From: Mastigamoeba balamuthi
Lineage: Eukaryota > Evosea > Mastigamoebida > Mastigamoebidae
DNA: 64,000 nt
Reading direction: 5' to 3'
Assembly (NCBI GenBank): GCA_902651635.1
Contig: CACRSC010000026.1
Span: 310,005-374,004, forward strand
The notes beneath the pieces are model-generated. The model saw nothing but the letters and a program-made list of their open reading frames with translations. It did not search any database and was not told the DNA's origin. A program made the position numbers and the translations under genes. This document shows positions 51,466-63,046 of this stretch, in pieces. Position 1 is the stretch's first letter. The number at the start of each line of letters is the position of its first letter.

Positions 51466-54431
51466 TCAGTAGCAATAACGAGGGTTCTGCACCGTTTCAA
51501 CTACAACCTTCTCGGTGTACTTGTCCAAGAACCCTGGGAGGTAGAGGGACGGGCCAAGCCACTTACACAGGCGCTCGTCGTTTTCGGGTATCACAACAAC
51601 ACCGTCGGGAAGAGCCTCCACGTCGCCATTTCCCACGCTCCACTGAGAAATGAACACGAGCACGAACTCCACACCCCTCATTCCCTTCCAGTGCTTCTCT
51701 GGTGGTGTGTGAGAAGACGGTGAAACTGGGAGAAGAGGCAATTTACCAAAAGTTTGGAGGGCAGACCCCAGCTTCTTCTCCACGACAGACTGCTTCTCCT
51801 CCTTTCCCTTTGCCTTTTCACCGTCTACTTTCTTGGCGGCTTCAGCTTCCTTTGGGGCCTCTTCTCTCTTGCGCTTCTTTGATCTGTCCCCGAAAGTGAG
51901 GTGTCCCCCGCCGAGCTCTGCAGTTTCCAACTTGTGCGCCTTGACCTCGTACATCGACACGACCATCCCCAGCCTCCCAGTAGAACTGACCATCTCGAGA
52001 TGCTCAGCTATCTCGCATCTGTTGACAACAAAAACGCCATTAACCGTCAGAGCATCAGGTACACGAGGGTTTTCACACTAACCCCTTGTTATTTTGGCAG
52101 AAGCGCAGGACAAGGTTGACCCCGAGCCTGAGACAGCCTCCGAGGGGGTCCTCAGTATCGTACTTGTAGGAGGTGTACTGCCTGCCGGAAAACGACACCA
52201 ACGCGCTTCGCCCGTGAACCCGCACCCTGGTTCTTTTGAGGAACTCAAGCGTGTTGTGGTTGCACATCACGACGCCATCCCCGCCGTAGTACTGAAACAG
52301 CGACACCTCGAACTGGAGGTCGACCACGTCCAGTGTGCTGTGTGTATGCATCATATGCATGGTGGGCCACAGGACAACACGACCAGCAACGAGGTTCTCC
52401 ATCGGCGTGCCAGTCTCCCACAACCAGTCCATCCTCAGGCTGAGCATTACCTTGAGCACGCTCTTTACATGCTCTCTGGTGCCGCATTTTCTGGTCTGTC
52501 GAACCTGATCGACCACCTCCTCCCACGTGCACTTGGGCTCATCTGTCAGTTCTACTGCACTCTGGATGCAGGGGCAGTCTGTGGCAGGGGGATTTCGCTG
52601 CATTTCCCCCTTGATCTGCTCGGCTGCCAACACACCTCCAGCCACGGCAGTCGTTTCATCAGAAGGCAGGTAGGCGTAGTACAGCAGTTGAACGACCGAG
52701 ACCCTGGGAACAAACCCATTTTGGCGAATGTCCTGTATGGCGTTGTTGTAGATCCCGGATGCTATGGCAGCAGACGCAGTCATGTTGCACAGCAAGTTGG
52801 GCACTGACGTGGTCGACACCCGGACTCCGATAAATGCAGGGGCAATGAAGCACAGTTGGGGCAGTGCGTCCTGCTTCTGAACAATGCGACATACAAGCTG
52901 CCAGAAGGTCAGCGGCACCGCAGAGGACTGCTGAGCCACCATGCTGTCGAGCAGCCTGATCAGAGTGCGTGCGTGGCCACTGCATGACGTGATAGCCAGC
53001 CTGTAGTCTGGGAAGCGTTGTAGACCGTTCCCGCCGGCAACGTCCTGAGAGATGAGATTCCACACTGCGCTGAACCGCTCGGCAGTGCATAATTCCCTGA
53101 ATACCTCGTCGGTCTGGAGCTGGAGCAGCCACACGTCATCGACAGCCCGAACCGAGTTAGGCACAAGCTCCCTCGCCCCGATTCGGTTCAGAAGAACAGC
53201 GTCCAGAGCTGAGATGAGAGAGTAAAGCAACTGATATGTGTCGCCAACCTCCGCAGTAATGTGACTCTGGAGCTCCCCAACCGTAGAGCACAGGCTGGCC
53301 GCCCGTTCCATCGACGTATCGTCTGCGCTGCAGACCCGTCCGACCTCATCGACGAGCAGTATCAGCGTCCTGGTGCGACCACTTTCCCGCAGGTCGGCAA
53401 GTATAGAACTGGCGACGTCGGCCGGGGTCAGGCTGAGGACCGCGGAGCCCAGGAACGAAAGAACACAGTAGACGTCGGTCGAGTCGGTGATCTTGAAGTA
53501 GTACCTGTCCGAGCTGGTCAGACACGGATGCAGAGCAACAGTGGGCGCAACTGCAACAGCATGCGCACGGCGAGGCCCAGAGGGACCATCTTGTCCTCGG
53601 CATCGACTTTCTCGAGGCCAGGGCCAGCGTACTGCGTGTTGTGGTTGTACGTCACGAGAAGGCACTCGGCCCCGAGCAGCGACCCGAGGAACTCGGGCTC
53701 GCATTTCTGTGGCAGGTACTGCTTGACGCGCTCCGCGCGCTCCGGCGTCAGGTGGTGGAGCAGCAGCGCCAGCTCAGTCAGGAACCTCGACTTGCCCGAC
53801 CCTGGCGCTCCGAGTGTGACCGCCTGTCGGTTCTGTTCGTGCTCTGTGCCCCGCTCCTTGACGACTGCACTGAAGCGCCGCGAGAAGGACGTCAGGGCCT
53901 GCGTGAAGCTCATGTCTCGGTTGAGAAGGGCCAGCTTGTCAAGCGATCTGCGGTCCATGATCTGCGCCGAGTGAGGCCGTTGGTTGACAGTCGCAGAGGC
54001 GCTAACGAGAGGGGGTCCGCACCCAGTTAAACTCATCGCTGGCACAGTCACGCATCCTGACGCGCAGAGGGAGCTGCGAGATGTCCATTGACCGGAGCTT
54101 CTTCATCGACCCGAGGATGTCCCCCGTTTGCAGCTCCCAGCGGGAAGCGGGTAGGGCACCTGGCGATGTTTGAAGGATAAGTTTACTCCAGTTTTGTTTG
54201 ATCTCGCGGATTGCAGGGGAAGAACACACGTGAAGCAGCAGATGACGCTGAATTGCATTCCATTGCTGTGAGGGACGGGGCATCGCTTTGCTGGTCCTGT
54301 GCGGTTCCGCCGAGAGCTGCAGAGGAGCCTTTCTTCATCCGCGCAATGAGGGCGTTAGCGACGCCGGGGTCTTTCGCTGCCTCCTGGATCAATGCCCAAG
54401 CACGATCAACCACCCTTTCCCTCTCATCCAT
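51466..54431 (-). CDS. P-loop NTPase, RHS/Crinkler-associated type
   Basis: A multi-exon minus-strand gene. The N-terminal exon (54431 onward) reads ERERVVDRAWALIQEAAKDP. A later exon ends DEFNW, joined to IMDRRSLDKLALLNRDMSF by a 64-nt intron. TLGAPGSGKSRFLTELALLL is a Walker A loop (about 53800), and TLILLVDEVGRV is a Walker B (about 53350). Then come about 400 residues without known motifs, an intron near 52015-52080, a lysine-rich segment (RSKKRKREEAPKEAEAAKK) and a last block with LPDGVVVIPENDERLCKWLG and GPSLYLPGF. P-loop plus this LPxGxxVI...LGPS ending recalls trypanosome RHS proteins and NTPases found with Crinkler-type effectors. Two exon joins remain unresolved. Function unknown. 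Confidence 0.6.
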
Positions 54432-54559
54432 CTTCGCAGCTGGCGCTCCGCAAAATAGAAGATACTCCCGCCAAACCCCTCAAATGATGGAGATATTGCA
54501 GAAAAATCTGGTCTTTGATGGAGCTGCAGCTGCATCTCAGAATGGATGTAGGCACTGAG

Positions 54560-55800
54560 TTACCAATACTACTTTGGTATCTCGATCATATTCTTCAGCT
54601 GGCTGATAATGACGTTATCAGTTCTGCCAGTTCTAATATATAGTAATGAGTATTTGGTTATAAATAGATGTATGAAAAAGCTAGTCTCATAGAATTCTGA
54701 AGTACTTCATTTCTCATCAAGTACATCAGAATCTGTAAGACAGTGGACTTCTAAGCTTGTTCTTTCTGCTGAAACATTCTCTTATTTCTTCAACTATGAA
54801 TTGCTTGGCCTTTTTCAATGGTAAATAAATATAAATAACATCAATTCATTTGAGATTTCTTTCAGCAGGATTCGTCTTCAATCATCTGTGGTATGTACCT
54901 TATTACATCATACAGAATTCAGCTAATAACAAAAAATCAGATTGAGATAATGTCCATTTCATGATTTATTAAGTACAGAATGCCAAGTTTGGATTTTTGG
55001 ACTGCAGTGCCCAGTGGTGTTATCCAAGAGCAAGACCCATTCAGAGATGCTGTGTAAGGAAGAGATACACATCTTTCAGACAAATTATGCTCATCATGCT
55101 GAGATTGAGGCCCAAAGAAGGAAAATTATGAATTCCAAGCAGGATGATATGAGTACACAAACTGATAATCCTTGACAGTCGTTACTACATATCAGTATTA
55201 TTTGGAGCCCATTGTATTTAAAGCAAAATTATAACAAGATGAAAGAACTAAGAGTAAATGCATAATGATAAGAAGACCCACAGGATTGGATAGACCTTCT
55301 TTAGACAACATAATAAATGGCTAATATGCAATTCTCTCATGTCCATATGAGCAGCTTGCAGACCTATGCAGAATAAGTTCAAGCACTAAGAGTGATGATT
55401 TTCAGTTAGGGTAAACAAGTACTTTCAAACTGTAAACTACGGGCCTTCATTTCCTATCTGTTTTTTACAATCACATCATCCACATAATGTTATCATTGGC
55501 TAGCAGCAAAGGCTCGTAACTGATAGCTAAATCTTATGGTTCAGATCCTTTGAGTCTGATGACTCTGAGAGAGATATGATCTGGATCGAAGGTCTCAGTA
55601 ACACTAACACACAAGAATAAACCTGTTGCAAAATTATACTCTAATTGTGAATATGTAGTAATTTTCATTATTCTGGTCTTTTTTCCTTGTGAAGACCTTT
55701 TTGACTTAATATTTAGTGCCTCGCCTGGAATTCCGAGACAAAAAAGCAATGGGCATGAGAGAATATTGTCTTTCTTTATAAAGACATGAAGACGATAGTG
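54560..55800. other. AT-rich island
   Basis: About 1.2 kb with a base composition strongly opposed to the rest of the window (visibly A/T dominated, no CpG-rich stretches). It has no splice-compatible gene that I can recognise. One protein-like frame of about 50 codons near 55025-55178 (SKTHSEMLCKEEIHIFQTNY ... STQTDNP, stop) stands out. The edges are fairly sharp at about 54560 and 55800. It could be transferred DNA, a decayed insertion or a mis-joined contaminant. Confidence 0.6.
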
Positions 55801-56437
55801 CGAAAACACCAGGGTCCACTCATGAAACCGCGGGCCCGATGCCCTTCGAGTGGTGAGTGCGGGGATTTGATATAATAACATTCTCACGGGAAGCAACGGC
55901 AGCCTCGAGGCCATTCAGCGCGGGTTCGGGCTCACACCCGACACAAGCCAGCACCGGGTCCGGACGTTTTTCTCGACGTTTGCGCTGCACCTTTGCTGCA
56001 TCAGATCGCCCGTTCGAAAAAACCGAATTGCGATCCAGCAGGTAAAAAAGAACAGACGTGCACACACGCTGCGCACGCCCACAGGGGCGCGCGGCAGCGG
56101 GGGCGGTCACGCATGCAGGGCTGCGAGGCCGGTTTGAGGCGAATACACCCAAAGGGCGCGACAGACGTGTCATTGTCTTTTGCTCTGACTCCGCCCTGAA
56201 GCACCGAATAAAAAAAAAGGGGAGGTGGTGAGTAGTCCGAGTGCGGGTGGTGCGGGGGGGAGGGACACCCGGCAGTGGGTGGGGGGTGTGGGAGGGCCCA
56301 GCGCAGAGACAACCGCGAGGAAAATACCGCAGAAATGCCCCCCTTGGAGGCGAGGCGACGCAGCCGCGTGCAGCAACGAGCGCACGCACCGCGCCGCCCG
56401 CCCCGGGCCCTCTGCTCCTCCAGCGCCCCACCCCGCC
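55801..56437. other. Spacer, return to GC-rich DNA
   Basis: No gene is seen. It contains an A-run at about 56210 and a G-rich tract at 56225-56300 downstream of the minus-strand gene. Confidence 0.4.
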
Positions 56438-57046
56438 TCAGGGGGCCAGCGGGAAGTCCCGCAGCGCGCGGACGACGTCGGCGTGGTTGTTGTCGCGGGC
56501 GGCCCTGAGCGCAGCCCTGCGGCACCTGCGCGCGCGCGACGGCGTCTCGAGCTCGAAGCCCGGCGCGCGGGCCAGCGCGCGGACGGCCTCCGCGAGCCCC
56601 TCGTAGCTGGCGACGAGCAGCACGCCCTCTGCGCCCGTCATCGCCGCGTCGCCGTCGCCGTCCTCCCCGCCGTCGCTGAAGGGGAACAGCGCGAGCTCGT
56701 CGCGGATGTCCGCCGCGCTGTCGCCGCGCGCGGCGCCCGCGCAGACGTAGCGCGCGACGCGCCCGAGGGCGTCGTGGCTGATCTCGTCCCAGACGGGCGC
56801 GAAGGGCTGCGCGCGCAGGCGGCGCACGAGCGCGAGGCTGCCGCGCGAGCAGGCCTGCACGAGCCCGTCGACCAGCGCCGCCCGCGTGCGGCGGCTGTCG
56901 GGCGACGCCCGCACGAGCGCCACGAGGCGCGCCACCACGTGCGCCGTCGACGCCGTCGAGGGCGACGGGGACGCCGCCGAGGACGAGGACGAGGCGGCGG
57001 GGGCCGGCAGACGCGGCGCGGCGCTGACAACAAAGTCGATCGACAT
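56438..57046 (-). CDS. Small ankyrin-like helical repeat protein
   Basis: A single exon of about 202 codons from MSIDFVVSAAPRLPAPAA to RALRDFPLAP. After a Ser/Ala spacer the protein has helix pairs with ankyrin-like spacing: LVQACSRGSLALVRRLRAQP, VLLVASYEGLAEAVRALARA and ALRAARDNNHADVVRALRDF. The consensus TPLH is missing, so these are degenerate repeats. Asp/Glu-rich loop (DGGEDGDGDAA) in the middle. Start chosen at the ATG where Met-Ser-Ile-Asp begins; upstream AGATATT at 57110-57116 lies 64 bases before it. Function unknown, probably protein binding. Confidence 0.6.
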   Translation of the reverse strand: MSIDFVVSAAPRLPAPAASSSSSAASPSPSTASTAHVVARLVALVRASPDSRRTRAALVDGLVQACSRGSLALVRRLRAQPFAPVWDEISHDALGRVARYVCAGAARGDSAADIRDELALFPFSDGGEDGDGDAAMTGAEGVLLVASYEGLAEAVRALARAPGFELETPSRARRCRRAALRAARDNNHADVVRALRDFPLAP

Positions 57047-57541
57047 GTTTCGCGTGTCTGCAGACCCCGCACAGAGAGACGAAATAAGCGGACAGACCGG
57101 GAAAAGTGGAGATATTGCATTAGTCATTGTGACGTAATCGGCCCCCTTGACATCTCTCGCCCCACACGGGCGCGGCTTTGCGACCCCGCGCCCGTGGGCG
57201 CTCCATGGCACGGGCGGTCGCCTGCAGCCGAGATGGGGCCCCCCCTTGGGGTATCGGTCAGGGGCGGTTTCCCCGACAGATCTGGAGATATTTACCCCCG
57301 CAGAGTGCCATCCGTCGCAATCGGTGATAAGATACATGTGAGACAGAGTGTTAGGGGGTCCACAGAGAGCTTGAGGGGGCTTGACGTTTGTGCTGTGCCG
57401 GGCGAACGGGATGGTTCCTGCAGGGAATCCGACATTCGGCCGAAAGACCCGAGATTCGAAATCCCCCCCGATGCAGTGCACTGATCACAGGAGCAGACGA
57501 CTAACCCAAGCCCCCGAGTGCCGCGCACCGGCGATCCCGCC
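57047..57541. promoter_or_regulatory. Divergent promoter region with two AGATATT motifs
   Basis: AGATATT occurs at 57110-57116 and 57286-57292, between the minus-strand ankyrin-like gene and the plus-strand F-box gene. No exon is seen. Confidence 0.4.
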
Positions 57542-58635
57542 ATGTCGCGCACGATCGAGGAGGCCCTGAGCGACGACGCGCTGCAGCAGGTGCTGGCGCG
57601 GCTGCTGCCCTCGCGCTCGGACATCGCTGCCGCCCGCCTCGTCTGCCGCCGCTGGCGCCGCGTCGTCGCCTCGGACGCCTTCGCCAGCTGCCGGGCCCGC
57701 ACGGCCCTCCTGTGCGCCGGGTGCTCTGCCGAGAGCCTGGTGCCCGGCATGGTCTCGTGCTGCGGGGGCAGCTGGGGGCGGCTCTGCCAGTCGCTCACTG
57801 CGCTCTCGGCCGACGACGAGTGCGCGGTGCCCGCGGCAGACGTCCGCGTGCTCGACGGCGGCCGCCTCGCGCGGTCGCTGTCGGCAGGCGAGGGCAGCGC
57901 GGGGCTGGCGTTCGTGTCGTCGCTGGCGCTGGCAGAGGGGTCGGGCGTCTGGCTGCTGCGGATGGCCGTCAGACGCAGGACGTGGGCGATGGCCGTCGGC
58001 GTCGTCGACGAGGGCGCGTTCCTCTCGGGCTGCGGCGGCGCCAACGGGGCCCCGAGCATCAGGGACGGCGGCGACCCCGAGTACCACGCGGGCTGGACGG
58101 CGTTCTACCACGGGGGCAGCAGCTTCAACGTCATACACGTGCGCCTACACGCGTGATTCGTCGTCGCAACATCGCAAACGCAAAAACAACCGCAGAGGGC
58201 CAAGAGAGTCCAGACCACAACGCACGAGCCGGAGTCCTATTCGGTCGTCCCTTCCGCGTGGTCGACGTCGTACCAGTGGGCAGGGGTGCGGCACCAGACA
58301 CGCCAATCCGCTCGCATCTCTGAGTTGTGTCCCCGCGCCATTCACAGGCCACTGAGCCCGAGATGTGCGAGAGGCTCGCGCCGCAGTTCAGCGACGTCGC
58401 CGTAGTGGTCGACATGAACGCGAGGCGTCTGGTGGCGTTCTGCGACAGCAACGCGGGTGTGGTCCGCGTGGCCGCGAGGTGCGAGCTCTCTGCCCGCGTA
58501 CGGCCGGCTGTCTGGCTGGGCGGGGCGGGCAGCAGCGTCGACATGTACGCGCCAATGCCGTTGCGCGACGGGCGCCTGTCGTTCAATGGCGACAGCTACC
58601 TCGTGGAGAACGGGACCATCTGCTCCCCGCCATGA
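57542..58635 (+). CDS. F-box protein with SPRY-like C-terminal domain
   Basis: Exons 57542-58138 and 58348-58635, joined in phase 0. The F-box is near the start: LSDDALQQVLARLLPSRSDI, then AAARLVCRRWRRVVASDAF. The rest is beta-rich and fits a SPRY/B30.2 core: WLLRMAVRRRTWAMAVGVVD, WTAFYHGGSSFNVIHA, VAVVVDMNARRLVAFCDSN and LSARVRPAVWLGGAGSSVDM, where DxxxRxLxFxxN and the RPAVWL strand are typical. FBXO45-like proteins share F-box plus SPRY and act in ubiquitin ligases. The intron is 209 nt, donor GTGCGC. Residues 60-130 contain several Cys. No relation in sequence to the tandem F-box pair at 25.6-27.9 kb beyond the F-box. Confidence 0.75.
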
Positions 58636-59194
58636 TGCAGAGACGCGCCCCTGCGAGTTTCTGTTTCGGTCACTCAGCTTCTTTTGTACTTTTCCAACGT
58701 TTCACCCAAGAGAACACTAAACTCCTGAGGCGAATGCGGCGACGTAGGTCGCAACTAGTTCTCCAGTGCGAGCTACTGGAGCACGAGCGAGGACACTCCA
58801 TGAAGATCGACTGCACCCCTGTTTGCCTTAGTTTAAGGATCACTGAGCATGAACTTGGCGTACATTCTCGGGCCCTCGACGGGCTCTGCTCTACGAGGGA
58901 CGAGAAGGGCTGGGCGCCACATCGAGGGACGGGCAGGTGAGCTCCGCCCAGCTTGTAGCTGGTGCTGTGGCTGGTGCTATGAACGAGCAGCAGCAGCAGC
59001 AGCAGCAGCAGTACATGAGCTCCGTGCGGCCGGCAAGCCATACGTACACGCAACCGTTATGGCCACGCAAGACCGGAGAGAGGACCGCGAGAGCGCACGA
59101 GCGCACAGCGAGAAGAGACTGGCGTTGGGAGTTCGCGCTGCCGGCCCGCGCGGCGGCGCTGGGGGACGTGTGAGGAGCGCGGGAAAACCAGTTA
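58636..59194. other. Spacer with (CAG)8 microsatellite
   Basis: No gene is supported. Eight CAG units occupy 58988-59011. The right end grades into the composite repeat that follows. Confidence 0.5.
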
Positions 59195-59680
59195 AACAGA
59201 AAATGAGAAAATGCAACGGGAAAGTCAAACGGAAATGGAACCGGCGCCGATAAATTCCAAAAGGCGTAAAAAAGAAGGGGCCGTAGGGGCTCGATCGACA
59301 AACCTCGCGGTTTGCAGTCTCATCGCCCAGCCACTACACTACGGCCCCTTACAGAAATAATGTACTGGTTTCCCTTCCTTTTCTTCTGCCCCGCGCACTT
59401 CTCTCTGCCCTCCCGCTCTTTTGACCCGTCTGTGTCCGCGCAGCCTTCTTCAAATTCGCTTCCCCCTCTTCCGTTCAGATGCGAGTGACACCGCGCTGCT
59501 GCATGCGAACCGTGTTCCACCACCCTACTCGCCCTGCCACATCGACCCTCCGACCCCCAACCACACGCGCGCTGCACCACGCGAGCCATCGCAGGAGCCG
59601 GGACTCGAACCGGGGACGCACGTGAAGCCAAACCCCATCCTCCCCACACGAACCATAGTGCAGAATCCAATGCTCATCGT
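59195..59680 (-). repeat. Composite tRNA-like Pol III repeat, copy 1
   Basis: On the minus strand, a head near 59680-59590 carries a perfect box B (GGTTCGAGTCC). About 240 bases further on, a second unit (59350-59268) has box A TAGTGTAGTGG, a hairpin (CAAACC-GCGA-GGTTTG), a box B-like TCGATCGAGCC and a terminal T6. The second unit is bounded by a 12-bp perfect inverted repeat (AAGGGGCCGTAG at 59275-59286 and CTACGGCCCCTT at 59339-59350). Flanks such as TACTGGTTTCCCTTCC and GGAACCGGCG recur in the copy at 60.3-61.0 kb. Confidence 0.6.
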
Positions 59681-60262
59681 CGCACAAGGTTCTTGTCCCT
59701 GCTGCTTTTCAAATCACACACAATCACGCGCACTCCCATCCAGGGCATGCATTCACGCACCCAAGAGATTTGGATTTCTGCCAAATCGGTGCATAAAACG
59801 AGGCTTTTCCCGCCACTTTCCTGGCTCCACCTCAAATCCCTCATCACGATACGCGCCCACGCTGCGCCCCCAAATTCTGCTGCTCTGCTGCGAGAAGGTG
59901 CCGGAGCCCTTCACCCTCGCGTTCGTTTCCCTTTCAGTTCGTTTTGAACCCTCCTCGGTCGCAGTGTCGGCCTGCGGAATTGAACAAATCAATTGATCCA
60001 GACAGCAACCAATCCGAGAGTCACCTGCACTTCATACCGTGCGTGTGATGTTGTGCCCTGAATCTTGAGCACAGGAGCGCGAGCCCTGTGGGAGTCCCTG
60101 GGTTCTGCCACGAGCAGCGCGGACGACGGCCGCACTGCAGCTGCCCTTGACTGTCCTACCGGCCTCTGTAGTTTCGAAAAAGGACCGAAAGAGCTTTGTC
60201 CTGTGCGGTGGTCCCAACGTGGTGCCCTGGGCCCTGTCTGCCCACAAACAGAGCCCCGAAGT

Positions 60263-60303
60263 TCTGAGGGTTCGACGGCAACGTCCTCTTTCGAACCCTC
60301 AGA
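60263..60303. repeat. 13-bp perfect hairpin with TTCGA core
   Basis: TCTGAGGGTTCGA (60263-60275) is followed after 15 bases by its exact reverse complement (60291-60303). It lies just outside the second composite repeat. It could be a transcribed hairpin or a trace of two inverted box B sequences. Confidence 0.55.
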
Positions 60304-60344
60304 CCAGATTTGACTGAAACGGGTTTGGTTTGCTGGCTGCTAGA

Positions 60345-61000
60345 TGGCAACGGGTGGAGAGAGCACAGAGCGCAAGGCAGGAGCGGGGGTGGCGGACCGG
60401 AGGCTGGGTTTAGGGCTGGACTGCCGCTGTGCGCTTCCGCGCCTGCTGCGCTGCGCTGCGGGCCTGCGGGCGGGAGAGAAAAATGCAACAATAAGAAGAA
60501 AAAGGAAAAAAAAACGCGGGGAAACGGAACCGGCGACGGCCTTACTTGTTGCGGAAAGGTCCAAAAAAGAGGGGGCCGCGGGGGCTCGATCTGCTGACCC
60601 GTGGAGGCTGCAGTTTCACTGCCCAACCCTTGTTCTACGGCCGCCCTACAAGAATATACTACTGGTTTCCCTTCCTTTTCTTCTGCCCCCCCTCTGCCCC
60701 TCTCCCCGTTGCCCTTCCTCCCCCTTTCTTTTTCCGAACGAACGCGAGAGAGACCCCCCGTGCTGCCGCTGCTTCTGCGCCGCATGCGAACGTGCGTGCT
60801 CGGGCCTCGGGCTTCGTGCTCCTCCTCCCTCCTCCCCCTGCTGTCACATCACCCCACCGACCTCCCGACCCTCTTCCCCGACTCTGACCACCCACGCACG
60901 CCCACGCACGCACATACGTGCAGGGCAACCGCACGACCCCCGCGGGACTTGAACCAGGGACCTCCGTGAAGCAAAACCCCACACGAACCATCGTGCAAAA
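60345..61000 (-). repeat. Composite tRNA-like Pol III repeat, copy 2
   Basis: Same order as copy 1 on the minus strand: head with box B GGTTCAAGTCC (60957-60945), CT-rich middle, second unit with box A-like TAGAACAAGGG and T6 at 60563-60568, and then a purine-rich segment. The leftmost part (GGAGAGAGCACAGAGCGCAA near 60354) recurs at 63947, giving a third, incomplete copy at the window end. Confidence 0.6.
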
Positions 61001-62288
61001 TGAACAAAGTTGCATCGAGCCGCACGAAAATCAGCTTCAGGTCAATTCCTCGCTGCCGTACAGATTATAGCACAGGTGCCCTCGTCTGGACCCTCGCCGT
61101 GGGGGGTTTGCTCCATTTCGATCATTCATCATTTAATCCCGGACTATCAGGGAATTTTAATCTAGACCCAGACTTCAGGTCCGAGACCGAGATATGTCCA
61201 TCAGCAGGAAGAACAACGGACACAACAAGGCCCTGGCGACTGCAACGAGACTGCGAACTGCTGGTGGATGAGGGAAACTGCAGTTGACGCGGACAAACCT
61301 CAACTTGGGCCGCGCAGACTAGCAGAGGGAAGTGACTGGTGATCGCCTTGCCCGAGGGAAAGACATGACTGTGAAGGGCTTGCGAACAATGATTCGTAGG
61401 CAGAGCCTGGCCCCATAAGGCAGTCGCTGACACGTCAACATCCACGAAGCGCAAAATGAGATGAGAGATCTGGTCAATATGTCGTTGCCGTTGCCCTGCT
61501 GATGCATTGCCAGCGACGATGCTGACGCCGATGTTGCCGTTGCTGCTCACCGAACACCGAATTTTTCTAAAAAATTTGGTCTATTCGTCGGAAAAAGACG
61601 ACAAGAAAAGCGGTGGTCGAAGCAGGGGCAGCGGAGTATCTTGTTCAACGAGATCCCACACGTGCTTCTGTTCGTTGAAGCCATGAGTTGCCAATCATCC
61701 GTGCCAAATGCTGCATGCGTACACGAGGCGCCTCGCCACGCTGAGTATCCCCACTGAGCCCTGAGTGAGCTCACACTGAAGGGCACCGAGGATGGGGTAT
61801 GTCGCGAATTCCCAGAATGTCGTCTCGTGAGGGGGCCGGTTGAAAGGCGGTAAACTTGGAGGAGGTCGGTGCCAGAAGGCATTTCAACCGGTACCAGTAG
61901 CACGAGTACAAGAGACCGCGAGAGGATGGATGGACGAGACCGCGCAAGTGGGACGTGCCTCCTGTGTGGAACCGTCAGACATCTAAGGCAGCCTTGTGGG
62001 CGCGATGGGAGCTGCTCGGTGTTATGGGGCGGACGTGTTTTGTTAGTGACCTTCTGTTACCTCGCACAGAAATCAGGACGGTGACATCGCCTTCTATTGT
62101 CGTTTGTCCAAAACATACGACATTGAAAAACAGAATGGCATTATGACTGCCATATTCTGGCATCTTCGGCACTCGTTCTCATAGAATCTGGGGGAGAACA
62201 AAACGGAGGAACGTCACTCGACAGTTCTATTGTTATAGAGACCAGAACGCCATACACTCTCGCCAAGAAAAAAAGAAAAATCCCCACC
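61001..62288. other. Gene-poor stretch of 1.3 kb
   Basis: No frame resembles a protein family, and codon character of the genic regions is absent. The final 60 bases are A-rich and precede the start codon at 62289. Confidence 0.5.
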
Positions 62289-63046
62289 ATGAGCACCACT
62301 ACCTTCCTGCTGGTCATGCTGGCTCTGGCCGCGTGTGCGACCGCGCAGTTCGACTGCTCCTGCATCAACGGCTCGTACATCAAGTTCGGCGACAAGGTGG
62401 CCATCCGCGCCAACGGCTTCTACCTGACCGCTACCGGCAGCGCAAGCGCTCATCCTGCGGACGCTGTGGTATTGCGCATCACCCCGATCAACCTGTGGCG
62501 CGAGGGACAGCCGGTGCTCAAGGGCGACAACTTCCACCTGCTCAACAGCAGCCTGGCACTCCGCGTACGGTTTCAGTCGTTATTCTGCGGGGTTTTTTTC
62601 GTCTTGAGACGAGACTACTGACAGGCGCTGCAACGCACAGCGCACCACTGTGATCGGGTCCGTCTCGAGCGACCTGTCAGGTTTTGGGTCCGTTAGGTTC
62701 GCTCTGGGGCTCGGGCAGGCAAACCTCACTTCTCAGACTGCGCAGATCAGCTCCAGCTGTAAGACACCCCCCATTTCGGCATTTATGACATAGTTCATCC
62801 CCCTGCTCACACCGCGTGTGCCTCACAGCCTCGATGAGCACGATTGGGTCCCCGGTGAGCTACTCAGAGACCATCGGGGTGACGCTGGGGGGGCTGGCAC
62901 AGGGCGGCGTCAGTACTCAGCAGAACCCCGAGAACAGCAATAGGCGCTACCTCTCGATTCCCCCCCAGGCCCAGGCGAGCGCCTTCGTCGCGGTCGACTG
63001 GTGGTACAACTACGAGACCCTGAGCTTCATTCCTGTGCACTCCTGA
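62289..63046 (+). CDS. Small secreted protein, unknown family
   Basis: Exons 62289-62564, 62641-62758 and 62829-63046 join in frame,about 203 residues. MSTTTFLLVMLALAACATAQ is a signal peptide. The mature chain begins FDCSCINGSYIKFGDKVAIR and is beta-rich (NGFYLTATGS, LWREGQPVLKGDNFHLLNSS, TVIGSVSSDLSGFGSVRFAL) and ends with RYLSIPPQAQASAFVAVDWW then YNYETLSFIPVHS. Two Cys near the N-terminus could pair. The alternating strand/turn pattern could be a beta-trefoil or lectin-like fold, but there is no clear motif. Introns are 76 and 70 nt. No anchor follows, so release from the cell is likely. Start chosen because the signal peptide begins at this ATG. Confidence 0.7.
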
